Below are positions 1-9,982 of a stretch of 64,000 bases of DNA, in pieces (position 1 is the first letter of the stretch; each line of letters opens with the position of its first letter). Both the position numbers and the translations under genes were made by a program. Below the pieces are notes generated by a model. The model saw nothing but the letters and a program-made list of their open reading frames with translations, was not told the origin of the DNA and made no database searches. Source of the DNA: Lachnospiraceae bacterium (GTDB lineage Bacteria > Bacillota > Clostridia > Lachnospirales > Lachnospiraceae); contig JALESO010000017.1 in assembly GCA_022781925.1 (NCBI GenBank), positions 82,430 to 146,429 of the forward strand. The letters are read 5' to 3'.

Positions 1-687
1 AGACGTACCACAAGTCTGATCGCCATTTTTTTGCAGAGAACAGCTGCCTGGCGGATATTGGCAAGAATAATGTCATTATAAACACCGGTCAGTTCTCTGT
101 GCTGTTCCCGGTCCATACACTTGCAATCCAGAAAAACCGTATTACAGAGCTTTATCATTTCCGACAAATCTTCCCATTTGCCAAATGCACTCGATTCAAT
201 CGCCGTATTAATCCCTTCCCGCTGACACAGCCGCAATATTTCTTTTGCAAACAGTGGCTGCATCAGTATTTCTCCGCCGGACAGGGTGACTCCCCCTTCT
301 CCTCTGCGGTAAAACATGCGGTCTTTTTCTACTTCCCTTAAAACATCCCCTGCAGTAACAAGTCTGCCAATCTGATTACGTGCCTTCGGCAGACATACAG
401 AAACACATTTCATACAATTGATACATTTTTTAAAATCCTGCATGACAATATGCTCTTCTTCGTTCCACTGAATTGCCTGATACTCACAGACATTCAGGCA
501 GGCTTTGCAGCCCATGCATTTTTGTTTCTGATATGCCATCTGAATCTGCTGTTCCAGGCCGAATGCATTGCTGCACCATTTACAGTGCAGCCAGCATCCT
601 TTTAAAAATACATTTGTGCGTATCCCGGGTCCATCTTCTAACATATAATGGCTGATATCAAAAATAATCCCTGTCTGACTCATCATT
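1..687 (-). CDS. Glycyl radical enzyme activase (radical SAM), 5' frameshifted and cut by window edge
   Basis: Would use S-adenosylmethionine and a 4Fe-4S cluster to install the glycyl radical on the GRE encoded just upstream. The translation has the DGPGIRT motif, the radical-SAM CxxxCxxC triad (CWLHCKWC), two CxxCxxCxxxC ferredoxin-type clusters and a GGVTLSGGE motif. The expected N-terminus, beginning MMSQTGIIFDIS, starts at ATG 687 or 684. A run of six A on the plus strand (660-665) where five would keep frame puts a UGA after residue 9. The rest is open in one frame from ATG 644 to the window start, about 214 residues, without the C-terminus. Possible explanations are a one-base sequencing error, a real mutation, +1 slippage at UUU-UGA, or initiation at 644, which would lose the first beta-strand. 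The identity is secure; the status of the start is not. Confidence 0.85.
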
Positions 688-694
688 TCAAATC

Positions 695-997
695 CTACAG
701 ATGATGCTCTGTACGGTTAATGATATCGTTCTGTACCGTTGTACTGAGATCTGTAAAGTAAACACTGTATCCAGCTACACGAACCATCAGTGTCGGATAT
801 TTTTCCGGATGGATCTGCGCATCAAGCAACACTTTTTTATCCTGGCAGTTAAACTGGAGATGATGAATATGTTCATCACAAAGTGCTGTTCTTACAAGTG
901 CACACATTTTATTGATTCCCTGCTGTTTATAGATGTCTTCATCCTTATCCGGGAATAAGGCATCAATTCCAACTTCTTTTACATCAAAACTTGCCAT
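695..997 (-). CDS. Detached glycyl radical domain subunit of a two-gene GRE
   Basis: A 100-residue protein that corresponds to the C-terminal radical domain normally fused to glycyl radical enzymes. The signature RVAGYS places the radical glycine at residue 76. It is preceded by the usual FN...KVLLDAQ..PEKYPTLMV stretch and followed by the usual Q-N-D-I-I-x-R-T-E-H ending. About 26 residues at the N-terminus have no counterpart in the fused enzymes I know. The gene starts nine bases after the large-subunit stop with its own strong ribosome site, TAGGAGG, five bases before ATG. A simple frameshift of a fused gene is therefore unlikely. By analogy with YfiD/GrcA, which supplies a glycyl domain in trans to damaged pyruvate formate-lyase, it should dock on the large subunit and be the activase's target. 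The activase gene follows directly. Confidence 0.9.
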   Translation of the reverse strand: MASFDVKEVGIDALFPDKDEDIYKQQGINKMCALVRTALCDEHIHHLQFNCQDKKVLLDAQIHPEKYPTLMVRVAGYSVYFTDLSTTVQNDIINRTEHHL

Positions 998-1006
998 GAG
1001 TACCTC

Positions 1007-3274
1007 CTATTCTACTACCAGATCTGATTTGCTGATCCACATATTCAGAATGGTTCCGTTTGTACATGCACTGTGATTAATCTTTCCATAGGAATGAAGT
1101 GCTGCAAGTGGTCCATTGGCATCCATATGCTGTTCTGCAGATAACGTATCTGCAAGCGGTGTCAGGGCTTTTCGTCCGGATGGTAATGCCCAGCACATTT
1201 CTCCCATTGCAACATTCGTCTGTGTTGGCTGTACACCTGCTGATGAATAATTACCTGCACGACCACATTTCAAAGTTGCACAGTATTCTGCACAATCCTG
1301 AAGTGCTTTGGATGTCAGCATATCAACTTCATCAATATCATTACCGTATTTCGGTACATTGATGCACATCTGGCGGATGTCTTCATATCCTTCAAAGTCA
1401 GCAGCAACTGCTTTCAGAAGCTGTTCCATGGTAATTGCTTTATCATCAAATACAAGTTTCTTTATTACTTCTAAAGAATCACCAAAATCTGCAACACCTG
1501 TCAGCATATAATGCGGACCGGAATTCAAAATTGCGCCACCGGCTACAACATCTTCTCCTTTTTCAATGGCATCGGTTGTCATCATCGTAAATAATGGCAT
1601 CTGATGTTCCTGTGCAAGAATTCGCTCTGCAACAAGCATATGTTCCTGACAAAGGTTGATCTGATATTTATACTGACGCATAAAAGCATCATAAAATTCT
1701 TCAAACGTTTTAAATGTTAACGGATCTCCACTTTCACAGCCAATTCTTGTTCCTGCTCCATAACCTGGGCATCCTTCTGGAAGAATACCATTGGTCAGTG
1801 TCAGACTTAAAATATTTCCCAGGTTTGTAATATTGGCATTCGTATGACCATAACAATAACCTTCGATTTTCGGCTCTACACATCCAACGGTTGTGGCTCG
1901 TTCACGAATTAGTTTTAACGGCAGGTTATTCGCACCATTTAATCCGGCACCATTATAACGAATCATGTCATACACACTGTCTATATCAAAAAATGACGGA
2001 TGTCCAAGACCTTCTGCTGACAGTTTTACAGCTTCCCGCAGGAATGACTCCGGTGTCTTGCTTCCGATATGTACATGTACGGCCGGAGCGGTTGTACGTG
2101 TTTCTCTTGCAGCTCTCAGGCAGATGTAGGAAAGCAGATTAACGGCATCATTTCCATCCACATCATAACCACCCAGACTGTAACCACCAGCCCAACGATA
2201 GTATCCGCCAAAGCAATGTGCCAGTCCTTCCGGAAGCAGCCATGGGATATTACAGCATTTAATGTTGTATTCTTCCATCCACTCCAGTGCAGAATCTACG
2301 GTTTCTTTTCCTGCTTCCAGGTCAGCTAACAGATATGGCCACAGCAGCTGATCCAGACGTCCGACATTGATGCATGGTCCGGATGCTTCCACATTGAGAA
2401 GCATGGTATTCAACCATATGGCGTGCAGTGCTTCCGCAAAACTGTCCGGTGTATCCCAGCATATTTTTTCAGCACGGTCTCCGGCTTCTTTTAATTCTGC
2501 CTGACGTTTCGGATCCGTCTCTTTCTCAGCCTGTGCATACGCTGCTGCTTTCAGGTTTTTACCATAATCTCTGATCCCAAGGCATACCTGCATCATTCCA
2601 AGATAAAAATCTCTCTTTCCTACATTTTCCGGATCAATTTTATCCATATGCTCAAGTAATTCTTTACATTTTTCATAATATCCTTTGTAACCGATTTTCA
2701 GAAGTTCATGATAGTCCGGAACAAAATGGGAACCCGGATTTGAAATATAGTTGCTGCAGTCTACCACACCGGCGTTCAAAAGCAGGTTTGGCTCTCTTGT
2801 CTGTGCAATAAATTTTGATGTTAAGGTTCTGTCTTTCCAGTATGGAATATGTACTTCTTTCAGTTCCTCTTTATCCTCAGCATCAATCTGCCACGGATCA
2901 AAAGCCCGCGTCTCAAAAGTATCAAAATCGGACTCCAGCCAGTGCGCATGTGATTCGATACTGAAATTATTACAACGGATTTTTCCTCCCTGCCAGCCTA
3001 AAAGCCGCTCGCCTTCCACGATAAAAATCGGCATTGAGCGATATACTTCAGCCATAGCACCGTAACGCTTTGAAATTTGGGAAGCACTCTCATGCTCCTT
3101 AAAGTATTTTGTAAATACGCGTGTTCTGTGCAATTCCAGATTTGGTCTGGCCTGATGCAGCATCTCATTCAAATGACGGATACGTTCCGTGCATCCTACC
3201 GCAGTCACCTGTCCACTTCGAAGTTCCATACCGATTTTACTTCCAACCTCATGGATTGTTTCTGTTGTGCTCAT
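1007..3274 (-). CDS. Glycyl radical enzyme large (catalytic barrel) subunit, lacks its own radical domain
   Basis: A 755-residue PFL/glycerol-dehydratase-family protein. The catalytic thiyl cysteine lies in TTVGCVEPK (about Cys465, Glu467). The G-C-V-E-P form is typical of dehydratase and C-X lyase GREs rather than pyruvate formate-lyase. The barrel ends at the motif GKINHSACTNGTILNM and the protein stops shortly after, just where fused enzymes continue into the glycyl domain. That domain is encoded by the next gene. The combined length of 855 residues is normal for a GRE. The start is set by GGAAGGA seven bases before ATG. The substrate is unknown. The operon also encodes a 3-hydroxyacyl-CoA-dehydrogenase-like enzyme and an MBL hydrolase, which suggests breakdown of a hydroxylated or other functionalised acid; this is inference. 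Confidence 0.92.
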   Translation of the reverse strand: MSTTETIHEVGSKIGMELRSGQVTAVGCTERIRHLNEMLHQARPNLELHRTRVFTKYFKEHESASQISKRYGAMAEVYRSMPIFIVEGERLLGWQGGKIRCNNFSIESHAHWLESDFDTFETRAFDPWQIDAEDKEELKEVHIPYWKDRTLTSKFIAQTREPNLLLNAGVVDCSNYISNPGSHFVPDYHELLKIGYKGYYEKCKELLEHMDKIDPENVGKRDFYLGMMQVCLGIRDYGKNLKAAAYAQAEKETDPKRQAELKEAGDRAEKICWDTPDSFAEALHAIWLNTMLLNVEASGPCINVGRLDQLLWPYLLADLEAGKETVDSALEWMEEYNIKCCNIPWLLPEGLAHCFGGYYRWAGGYSLGGYDVDGNDAVNLLSYICLRAARETRTTAPAVHVHIGSKTPESFLREAVKLSAEGLGHPSFFDIDSVYDMIRYNGAGLNGANNLPLKLIRERATTVGCVEPKIEGYCYGHTNANITNLGNILSLTLTNGILPEGCPGYGAGTRIGCESGDPLTFKTFEEFYDAFMRQYKYQINLCQEHMLVAERILAQEHQMPLFTMMTTDAIEKGEDVVAGGAILNSGPHYMLTGVADFGDSLEVIKKLVFDDKAITMEQLLKAVAADFEGYEDIRQMCINVPKYGNDIDEVDMLTSKALQDCAEYCATLKCGRAGNYSSAGVQPTQTNVAMGEMCWALPSGRKALTPLADTLSAEQHMDANGPLAALHSYGKINHSACTNGTILNMWISKSDLVVE

Positions 3275-3294
3275 GTACTTTTCCTTCCCATATA

Positions 3295-3648
3295 TTATTT
3301 TCTGTGCTCTTTAATCAATTTTGGTATTTCCCGGAGTAATTCATCGCATATATACTCATATCGGCAAATGAATCTTGTTTCAGAATCCAACAGCGGAATA
3401 ACTGCCTCACCGACGGATTCATCCAGGAACAGAAGCAATGGAGTGGTAGATTCGTAATAACGGATGGTTCTCATATCTACCGGATCCAGCTCCGTCACCG
3501 ACAGTACCGCAACACTGTATCCGCACACGGACAGATACCTTGTCAGACTGTATGCGACATCTGCTTTTTCCTTACATGTCAATAATGTAATATCCACACC
3601 TTTATTGATGACCTCCGTCGTACCCTTAAAGTCAAGTGATGGCAGCAT
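3295..3648 (-). CDS. Conserved-looking small protein of unknown function in the GRE operon
   Basis: A 117-residue soluble protein that I do not recognise. It has alternating hydrophobic strands and helices in an alpha/beta pattern, with no membrane segment or signal peptide. The start is supported by GGGGG seven bases before ATG. It lies 26 bases after the dehydrogenase gene and 20 bases before the GRE large-subunit gene, so it is almost certainly cotranscribed. It could be an assembly or docking factor for the split enzyme, but nothing in the sequence shows this. Confidence 0.7.
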   Translation of the reverse strand: MLPSLDFKGTTEVINKGVDITLLTCKEKADVAYSLTRYLSVCGYSVAVLSVTELDPVDMRTIRYYESTTPLLLFLDESVGEAVIPLLDSETRFICRYEYICDELLREIPKLIKEHRK

Positions 3649-3674
3649 AACAATTCCCCCTGTTGTTTATCATT

Positions 3675-4625
3675 TTATTCTTCCGGTAATTCCCAGTTAA
3701 AATAACTCCAGTATGGAGCACTGATTCTGTTTTTAAAATCATCCATATCCACATCAGACCAGTCGTAAATACCGCGGCCTGCTTTGACACCATATGCTCC
3801 CTGCTCCATCAGATCACAGATCAGCTTTGGTGCTTTATCAGCAGCACTCAGATCTTTAAACAGATAATTTTCAATATTATAGTTTAAATCAACGCCTGAA
3901 TTATCAAGATGCTCAAAAATACCAATGGATGTGTATCTTGGCATAAAGCTGTATTTTGCGGCTTTATCTACGGAACGTGCATCAGCAATTCCCTGTTCTA
4001 CAATGTTAATCGCTTCACGGAATAACGCATGCTGCAGACGGTTTGCGATAAATCCAGGTGCATTTTTTTTCAGTACCACTACTTCCCTGTCCGCAGATTC
4101 CAGAAGTTCTACTGCACGTTCCGTAACACCATCAGCTGTCGCATGACTTTTCACAACCTCGAAAAACGGTACCAGATGTGGTGGGAAAAATGGATGTGCT
4201 ACAATCAGTTTATCTTTAAACTTATCCATTCCCTCAGCCAGATCCTCCACTGATAAAGCAGACGTTGTAGAGATAACAGCCTTTGGAGCAGCAAGAACTT
4301 TATCCAGTTCTTTATAAACCTCATGTTTTACTTTTACATCTTCCAGGGAACACTCAAAGACAAAGTCTGCGTCTGCAATGTCCGCATAGGATGTTGTATA
4401 GGACAGATATTTTTCACAGATAGCAGCCTGTGCATCTGTAACCAGACCTTTCTGAATTAATTCCTGATAATATTCCTGATAACGTTTTTTGCTTTCCTCT
4501 GCAAGTTCCTCGTTTAATGCGTACAGGCAGGTTTTATAGCCATGTCCTGTAAACAATACAGCCAGACTGGTTCCGATCATGCCTGTACCAACAATTGCAA
4601 TCTTGTTTACATTATCCAATTTCAT
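3675..4625 (-). CDS. 3-hydroxyacyl-CoA dehydrogenase-like NAD-dependent oxidoreductase
   Basis: A 316-residue member of the 3-hydroxyacyl-CoA dehydrogenase / L-gulonate 3-dehydrogenase (lambda-crystallin-like) superfamily. It has an N-terminal Rossmann motif GTGMIG, the STTSAL serine segment, catalytic-region VAHPFFPPH and an FIANRLQHA asparagine segment. A C-terminal helical domain ends in the common KAGRGIYDW motif. The enzyme should oxidise or reduce a 3-hydroxy acid or its CoA ester; the substrate is unknown. The true start is ATG 4625 (MKLDNVNK), which overlaps the upstream stop as ATGA and has GAGGAG upstream. Its place in the GRE operon suggests it acts before or after the radical step. 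Confidence 0.85.
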   Translation of the reverse strand: MKLDNVNKIAIVGTGMIGTSLAVLFTGHGYKTCLYALNEELAEESKKRYQEYYQELIQKGLVTDAQAAICEKYLSYTTSYADIADADFVFECSLEDVKVKHEVYKELDKVLAAPKAVISTTSALSVEDLAEGMDKFKDKLIVAHPFFPPHLVPFFEVVKSHATADGVTERAVELLESADREVVVLKKNAPGFIANRLQHALFREAINIVEQGIADARSVDKAAKYSFMPRYTSIGIFEHLDNSGVDLNYNIENYLFKDLSAADKAPKLICDLMEQGAYGVKAGRGIYDWSDVDMDDFKNRISAPYWSYFNWELPEE

Positions 4626-5281
4626 TTTCCGCACTCCTCTTCTTTCTTTATTCCGGCATACATTTTCAATTTCTGACCATATAAATGATTGAAACATGCG
4701 ATCACCCGTCCTACCAGCAATCCAGCCAGTAACGTACCGATCCCGATTGTTCCAAGATTATGATACCTGCACATTCCAACGATAAAAGCTATTACAACAC
4801 TCGTGATATCAACGATATTTTTTCCCATTCCCAGTCCCAGGGAAAATCTCTCGCCCAACGCATTCGCCAGTCCATCAGCAGGATTTGGTGCCATGTCCAT
4901 ACTGACCGAAATTGCAACCCCTACTCCTGTTACTATAATTGCAGCTGCCAGAACGCAAAAGCGGATCACCAGTGGTGTATCCTCTGTTGTGGGAATGATT
5001 GCTGTAAAAAATGCAACCATTCTTGTAACCAGCAATCCAACCGGGAACTGCAGCCAGTCCATCGCTTTAAATCTTTTTCCTTTCAGCAACATCTGCATAA
5101 GGATAAATATTACATAGAAAAAGAACAGCATGATAGAAAAATCAAAATGTAACATCCGGGCAATAACTCCTGGCAATGTCAGGACAGGAGCTACCCCCAG
5201 ATAGGATTTTACGTTTAATGACAGCCCGAAAGCCAACAGCAATATCCCCGTCAGATATATGATCAGCCGTTTTGCATTCAA
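4622..5281 (-). CDS. YczE/YyaS/YitT-family membrane protein, possible transporter
   Basis: A 219-residue integral membrane protein with about five or six hydrophobic segments and the family-typical early LAFGLSLNVKSYLGVAP and late GIGTLLAGLLVGRVI motifs. The biochemical role of the family is not settled; here it may move the operon's substrate or product. The only in-frame start is TTG, three bases after the MBL-hydrolase stop, with a weak ribosome site, which suggests translational coupling. It overlaps the dehydrogenase gene downstream by four bases. Confidence 0.75.
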   Translation of the reverse strand: MNAKRLIIYLTGILLLAFGLSLNVKSYLGVAPVLTLPGVIARMLHFDFSIMLFFFYVIFILMQMLLKGKRFKAMDWLQFPVGLLVTRMVAFFTAIIPTTEDTPLVIRFCVLAAAIIVTGVGVAISVSMDMAPNPADGLANALGERFSLGLGMGKNIVDITSVVIAFIVGMCRYHNLGTIGIGTLLAGLLVGRVIACFNHLYGQKLKMYAGIKKEEECGK

Positions 5282-5284
5282 CTG

Positions 5285-6148
5285 TTATTTACCAAGTTTT
5301 CCCATGACATAGTCATAAGCAACCATGACATTATGGGTCTGGATATAATCCATAGCATCTGCCTGACCGATGTCTACCGGACAGCGGTCCGCAAAGTTAA
5401 TACGTTCTACACACTCTTCTTTTGTCCATCCCTTTGCAATGCCATCAGCAACAGCAGAAAACCAGTCATAAATAAATTTCTTATTTTCATAAATTGCACT
5501 CTTATCGCAAACCGGTCCATGACCTGGTACGATATAATCCACATCCAGAGTTGCCAGGAAATCCAATGTCTTCATAAGGGCGTCCGGATCCATGGAGTGG
5601 AACCAGATCTGACAGTCCTTGAAAATCGTATCACCTACAAAAGCAACTCTCTCTTCCGGAACATGAACAATGATGTTTGCATCAGAATGTCCCGGTGCAT
5701 AATACAGTTCAAATGTGTGATCACCAACTTTTAATGTCATACGGTCTGAGAACTCAATCTGAGGTGGATTTACAATATAATCCTTCTCTGCCGGCATATA
5801 TTTTAAGCCTTCCGGATCCTGTCTTTTGATAACGTCCACACTGTAATCATATGTAGTCTGATTAAATGCCGGTGGAATTTTCCAGAATGACTTTTTCAGA
5901 TTTTCATGACCAATAACAAGAGATTCTCCTGCAAACCAGTGGTTACCAAAGATATGGTCAATATGAGACTCGGTGTTGATCAGATATTTGATCGGACCTC
6001 TCTCAAGTGCAAAATTACGCATCTCTAATAAATTTGTAATCCACTGAGCTGTATCAATAAATACGGCTCCTTCACTTGTAAATACGATACTTGGGTTACA
6101 TCCGCGAATTTCTGTTTCTGTAAAAACATTTTTTGTAATCTGCTGCAT
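5285..6148 (-). CDS. Metallo-beta-lactamase-fold hydrolase, first metal His replaced by Glu
   Basis: A 287-residue MBL-fold protein. The metal motif, usually T-H-x-H-x-D-H, reads TESHIDH, so the first histidine is glutamate. The later ligands look intact: APGHSD, VAFVGDTIF and VPGHGP. Some class B3 metallo-beta-lactamases also carry a non-His residue at this place, so it may still bind metal. The likely activity is hydrolysis of a thioester, lactone or similar ester. The start is ATG 6148 (MQQITKN) with AAAGGAAG upstream; an upstream TTG in frame is less likely. It is the first gene of the GRE operon. Confidence 0.85.
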   Translation of the reverse strand: MQQITKNVFTETEIRGCNPSIVFTSEGAVFIDTAQWITNLLEMRNFALERGPIKYLINTESHIDHIFGNHWFAGESLVIGHENLKKSFWKIPPAFNQTTYDYSVDVIKRQDPEGLKYMPAEKDYIVNPPQIEFSDRMTLKVGDHTFELYYAPGHSDANIIVHVPEERVAFVGDTIFKDCQIWFHSMDPDALMKTLDFLATLDVDYIVPGHGPVCDKSAIYENKKFIYDWFSAVADGIAKGWTKEECVERINFADRCPVDIGQADAMDYIQTHNVMVAYDYVMGKLGK

Positions 6149-6180
6149 AGTAAATCTTCCTTTCAAATTAAATATAATTG

Positions 6181-6232
6181 ATTATCGATAATTGATTATC
6201 TTATGTGCCTAATTATACAAAACAATTTTGTA
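6181..6232. promoter_or_regulatory. Palindromic operator candidates at the GRE operon promoter
   Basis: ATTATCGATAAT (6181-6192) is a perfect 12-bp palindrome just downstream of the predicted transcription start. ATTGATTATC occurs twice around it (6178-6187 and 6192-6201). A second inverted repeat, TACAAAA-CAA-TTTTGTA (6216-6232), lies between the -35 and -10 boxes. Both positions suit repressor binding. The cognate regulator is not identifiable in the window. Confidence 0.4.
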
Positions 6233-6240
6233 TTTTACAA
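6212..6240 (-). promoter_or_regulatory. Promoter of the GRE operon
   Basis: Read on the minus strand: TTGTAA, 17 bases, TATAAT. The -10 box is perfect and the spacing ideal. The start would fall near 6205, giving a leader of about 57 bases before the MBL-hydrolase ATG. Confidence 0.65.
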
Positions 6241-6310
6241 CTGTAAATATTGATAATTATTGCCGTATCTTTTTGTCTATAAAGACGAAATTTTCTTAAT
6301 TTCCATGAAA

Positions 6311-6358
6311 TAAAAAGAATCAGAGAAAACTGTGCATGCACACTTCTCTCTGATTCTT
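6311..6358 (-). terminator. Rho-independent terminator after leuD
   Basis: Arms AGAATCAGAGA and TCTCTGATTCT (6316-6326 and 6347-6357) enclose an inner palindrome, GTGCATGCAC. On the minus strand a T-rich run follows. Confidence 0.75.
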
Positions 6359-6396
6359 CTTTTTCTTCTGATCCAGTCTCTGTCAGTCAGCCATTT

Positions 6397-6891
6397 TTAT
6401 TTTCGTTTGCTGTTAATATAGTTTACCAGACCTTCGCTGTCAATGATTTTCTGCATAAACGGTGGGAAAGCCTGTCCCTGATACTCGGTTCCTTTTGTGC
6501 GGTCATAGATCTTACCGCTGTCGAAATCGATCTCTACCTCGTCGCCTTCCTCAATCTCACGGGATGCTTCCGGGCACTCAATGATCGGAAGTCCGATGTT
6601 GATGGAGTTGCGATAGAAAATACGTGCAAATGTCTCTGCGATGATGCAGCTGACACCTGCTGTTTTCAGACATAACGGTGCATGCTCTCTGGAAGAACCG
6701 CATCCGAAGTTCTTTCTTGCCACGATAATGTCACCCGGCTGTACACGCTGTGTAAAGGTCGGATCAATGTCAACCATTGCGTGGGTTGCCAGCTCCTGAG
6801 CGTCAAATGAATTCAGATATCTTGCCGGAATGATTACGTCGGTATCTACGTTGTCACCATATTTAAATACATGTCCCTTTGCTGCTTTCAT
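6397..6891 (-). CDS. leuD: 3-isopropylmalate dehydratase small subunit
   Basis: A 164-residue swivel-domain subunit of isopropylmalate isomerase, which converts 2-isopropylmalate to 3-isopropylmalate in leucine synthesis together with LeuC. It shows the motif [10 protein letters not shown] and the [16 protein letters not shown] start that is typical of the short LeuD/HacB-type subunits. Its ATG overlaps the leuC stop by one base (TAATG), so the two are translationally coupled. A homoaconitase or related small subunit is the alternative, but adjacent ilvHC supports branched-chain amino acid synthesis. Confidence 0.93.
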   Translation of the reverse strand: MKAAKGHVFKYGDNVDTDVIIPARYLNSFDAQELATHAMVDIDPTFTQRVQPGDIIVARKNFGCGSSREHAPLCLKTAGVSCIIAETFARIFYRNSINIGLPIIECPEASREIEEGDEVEIDFDSGKIYDRTKGTEYQGQAFPPFMQKIIDSEGLVNYINSKRK

Positions 6892-8165
6892 TATTTGTCA
6901 CCTACTTTCTCAGGATTTGCGATATAACCTGCAATCGCACTTGCCGCTGCCACTTCCGGGGAAGCCAGATAGATCAGGGAATCTACATCACCCATTCTTC
7001 CGACAAAGTTACGGTTCGTGGTAGATACACATTTCTCGCCCGGAGCCATAACGCCCATGTGGCCGCCCATACATGGTCCGCAGCTTGGTGTATTAAATGC
7101 ACAGCCTGCATCGATAAAGATATCAACGAGACCTTCTTTGATACATTCTTTGTATACTTCCTGTGTAGCCGGAACAACCATAACACGTACATCCGGATGA
7201 ACCGTATGTCCTTTTAAGATAGCTGCTGCTTTTCTCATATCGGAGATACGTCCGTTTGTACATGATCCGATGACTACCTGGTCGATCTTGATCGGCTCCA
7301 TAGCCTCTACTTCATCGATTGTCTTAGCATTGCCCGGAAGGTGTGGGAATGCAACCGTCGGACGGACTTCAGACAGATCGATCTCAACGACCTGATCGTA
7401 CTCTGCATCTTCATCCGGCTCGTAAGCGGTGTACTGTTTGTCAGAATGAGCATCCATATAAGCTCTGGTCTGATCGTCCACCATAAAGATACCGTTTTTA
7501 GCACCTGCTTCGATGGCCATGTTTGCCATCGTGAAACGGTCATCCATGGTCAGGTTTGCGATACCATCACCAACAAACTCCATGGATTTATATAATGCGC
7601 CATCTACACCGATCTTGCCGATGATATGAATAATCACGTCTTTTCCGCTGACATACGGACCCGGTTTTCCGGTCAGTACGAATTTGATGGCGGACGGAAC
7701 TTTGAACCAGAGTTCTCCGGTTGCCATACCGGTTGCGATATCTGTGGTACCTACACCGGTTGAGAAAGCGCCAAGCGCGCCGTATGTACAGGTATGAGAA
7801 TCTGCACCGATGATACATTCACCGGCTACAACGATACCGTACTCCGGTAAAATCGCATGCTCTACACCGCATTTACCCTGTACCAGATACCATTTCAGTC
7901 CCTGCTCTTTTGCAAAATCCTGGATGGATCTGGAGTTGATCGCAGATTTGATATCCTTATTCGGTGTAAAATGATCCGGTACCAGCACTACTTTATCCTT
8001 ATCAAATACTTTGTCTGCCATCTGTCGAAAAATTGGCAGTGCCATCGGACCTGTGATATCGTTTGCCATAACAACGTCCAGTTTTGCTTCGATTAACTGA
8101 CCGGCTGTTACAGAATCAAGTCCTGCATGGGCAGCAAGAATTTTCTGTGTCATAGTCATTCCCAT
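6891..8165 (-). CDS. leuC: 3-isopropylmalate dehydratase large subunit
   Basis: A 424-residue aconitase-family protein of the short bacterial/archaeal LeuC type. The 4Fe-4S ligands are visible in [12 protein letters not shown] and [26 protein letters not shown] is the substrate-side motif. AAGGAGG lies eight bases before the ATG. It is the first gene of a leuCD unit between terminators at 8272-8304 and 6311-6358. No T-box or leucine leader peptide is visible in the short region upstream. leuA and leuB are not in this window. Confidence 0.93.
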   Translation of the reverse strand: MGMTMTQKILAAHAGLDSVTAGQLIEAKLDVVMANDITGPMALPIFRQMADKVFDKDKVVLVPDHFTPNKDIKSAINSRSIQDFAKEQGLKWYLVQGKCGVEHAILPEYGIVVAGECIIGADSHTCTYGALGAFSTGVGTTDIATGMATGELWFKVPSAIKFVLTGKPGPYVSGKDVIIHIIGKIGVDGALYKSMEFVGDGIANLTMDDRFTMANMAIEAGAKNGIFMVDDQTRAYMDAHSDKQYTAYEPDEDAEYDQVVEIDLSEVRPTVAFPHLPGNAKTIDEVEAMEPIKIDQVVIGSCTNGRISDMRKAAAILKGHTVHPDVRVMVVPATQEVYKECIKEGLVDIFIDAGCAFNTPSCGPCMGGHMGVMAPGEKCVSTTNRNFVGRMGDVDSLIYLASPEVAAASAIAGYIANPEKVGDK

Positions 8166-8271
8166 TGTCTTTTCCTCCTTATATCACACAGCAAAGTGTG
8201 TTTTATCACTTCACAGTAGTAATTTAACTCATTAAATTATATTCTATCATACACATTTTCAGAATACAAGG

Positions 8272-8304
8272 TAAAAAAAAGAGGGCTGCGCACGCGCAAC
8301 CCCC
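8272..8304 (-). terminator. Rho-independent terminator after ilvC
   Basis: On the minus strand GGGTTGCG and CGCAGCCC pair with one mismatch around a CGTG loop and are followed by TCTTTTTTTT. It separates ilvHC from leuCD. Confidence 0.8.
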
Positions 8305-8319
8305 GTCTTTTATTTCTGA

Positions 8320-9872
<1,553 letters not shown>

Positions 9873-9902
9873 GTAAAAACCATCCTTTCTACGTTACTGC
9901 AC

Positions 9903-9931
9903 ATTCTAGCAATATCTATTTTCTTTGTCAA
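9903..9931 (-). promoter_or_regulatory. Promoter of ilvHC
   Basis: Minus strand TTGACA, 17 bases, TAGAAT: a perfect -35 and a near-perfect -10. The start is about 24 bases before the ilvH ATG, leaving no room for an attenuator. Confidence 0.8.
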
Positions 9932-9982
9932 GGGCAGGAACCCCTCTGTATCGTCATTTTTTGCACTTTTTTGCATATTTTT

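Noticed and set aside
1007..1030. GRE split as a sequencing frameshift
   Set aside because: The large gene ends in TAG followed by a well-spaced AGGAGG and ATG, and the small protein has extra N-terminal residues, so two designed genes fit better than one broken gene.
3295..3648. TIR-like domain in the 117-residue protein
   Set aside because: The strand/helix pattern gave a faint impression only; no conserved TIR glutamate or loop motif is visible.
8166..8271. T-box or leucine attenuator before leuC, and likewise before ilvH
   Set aside because: Both leaders are too short and lack a T-box sequence or leader peptide; simple promoters explain them.
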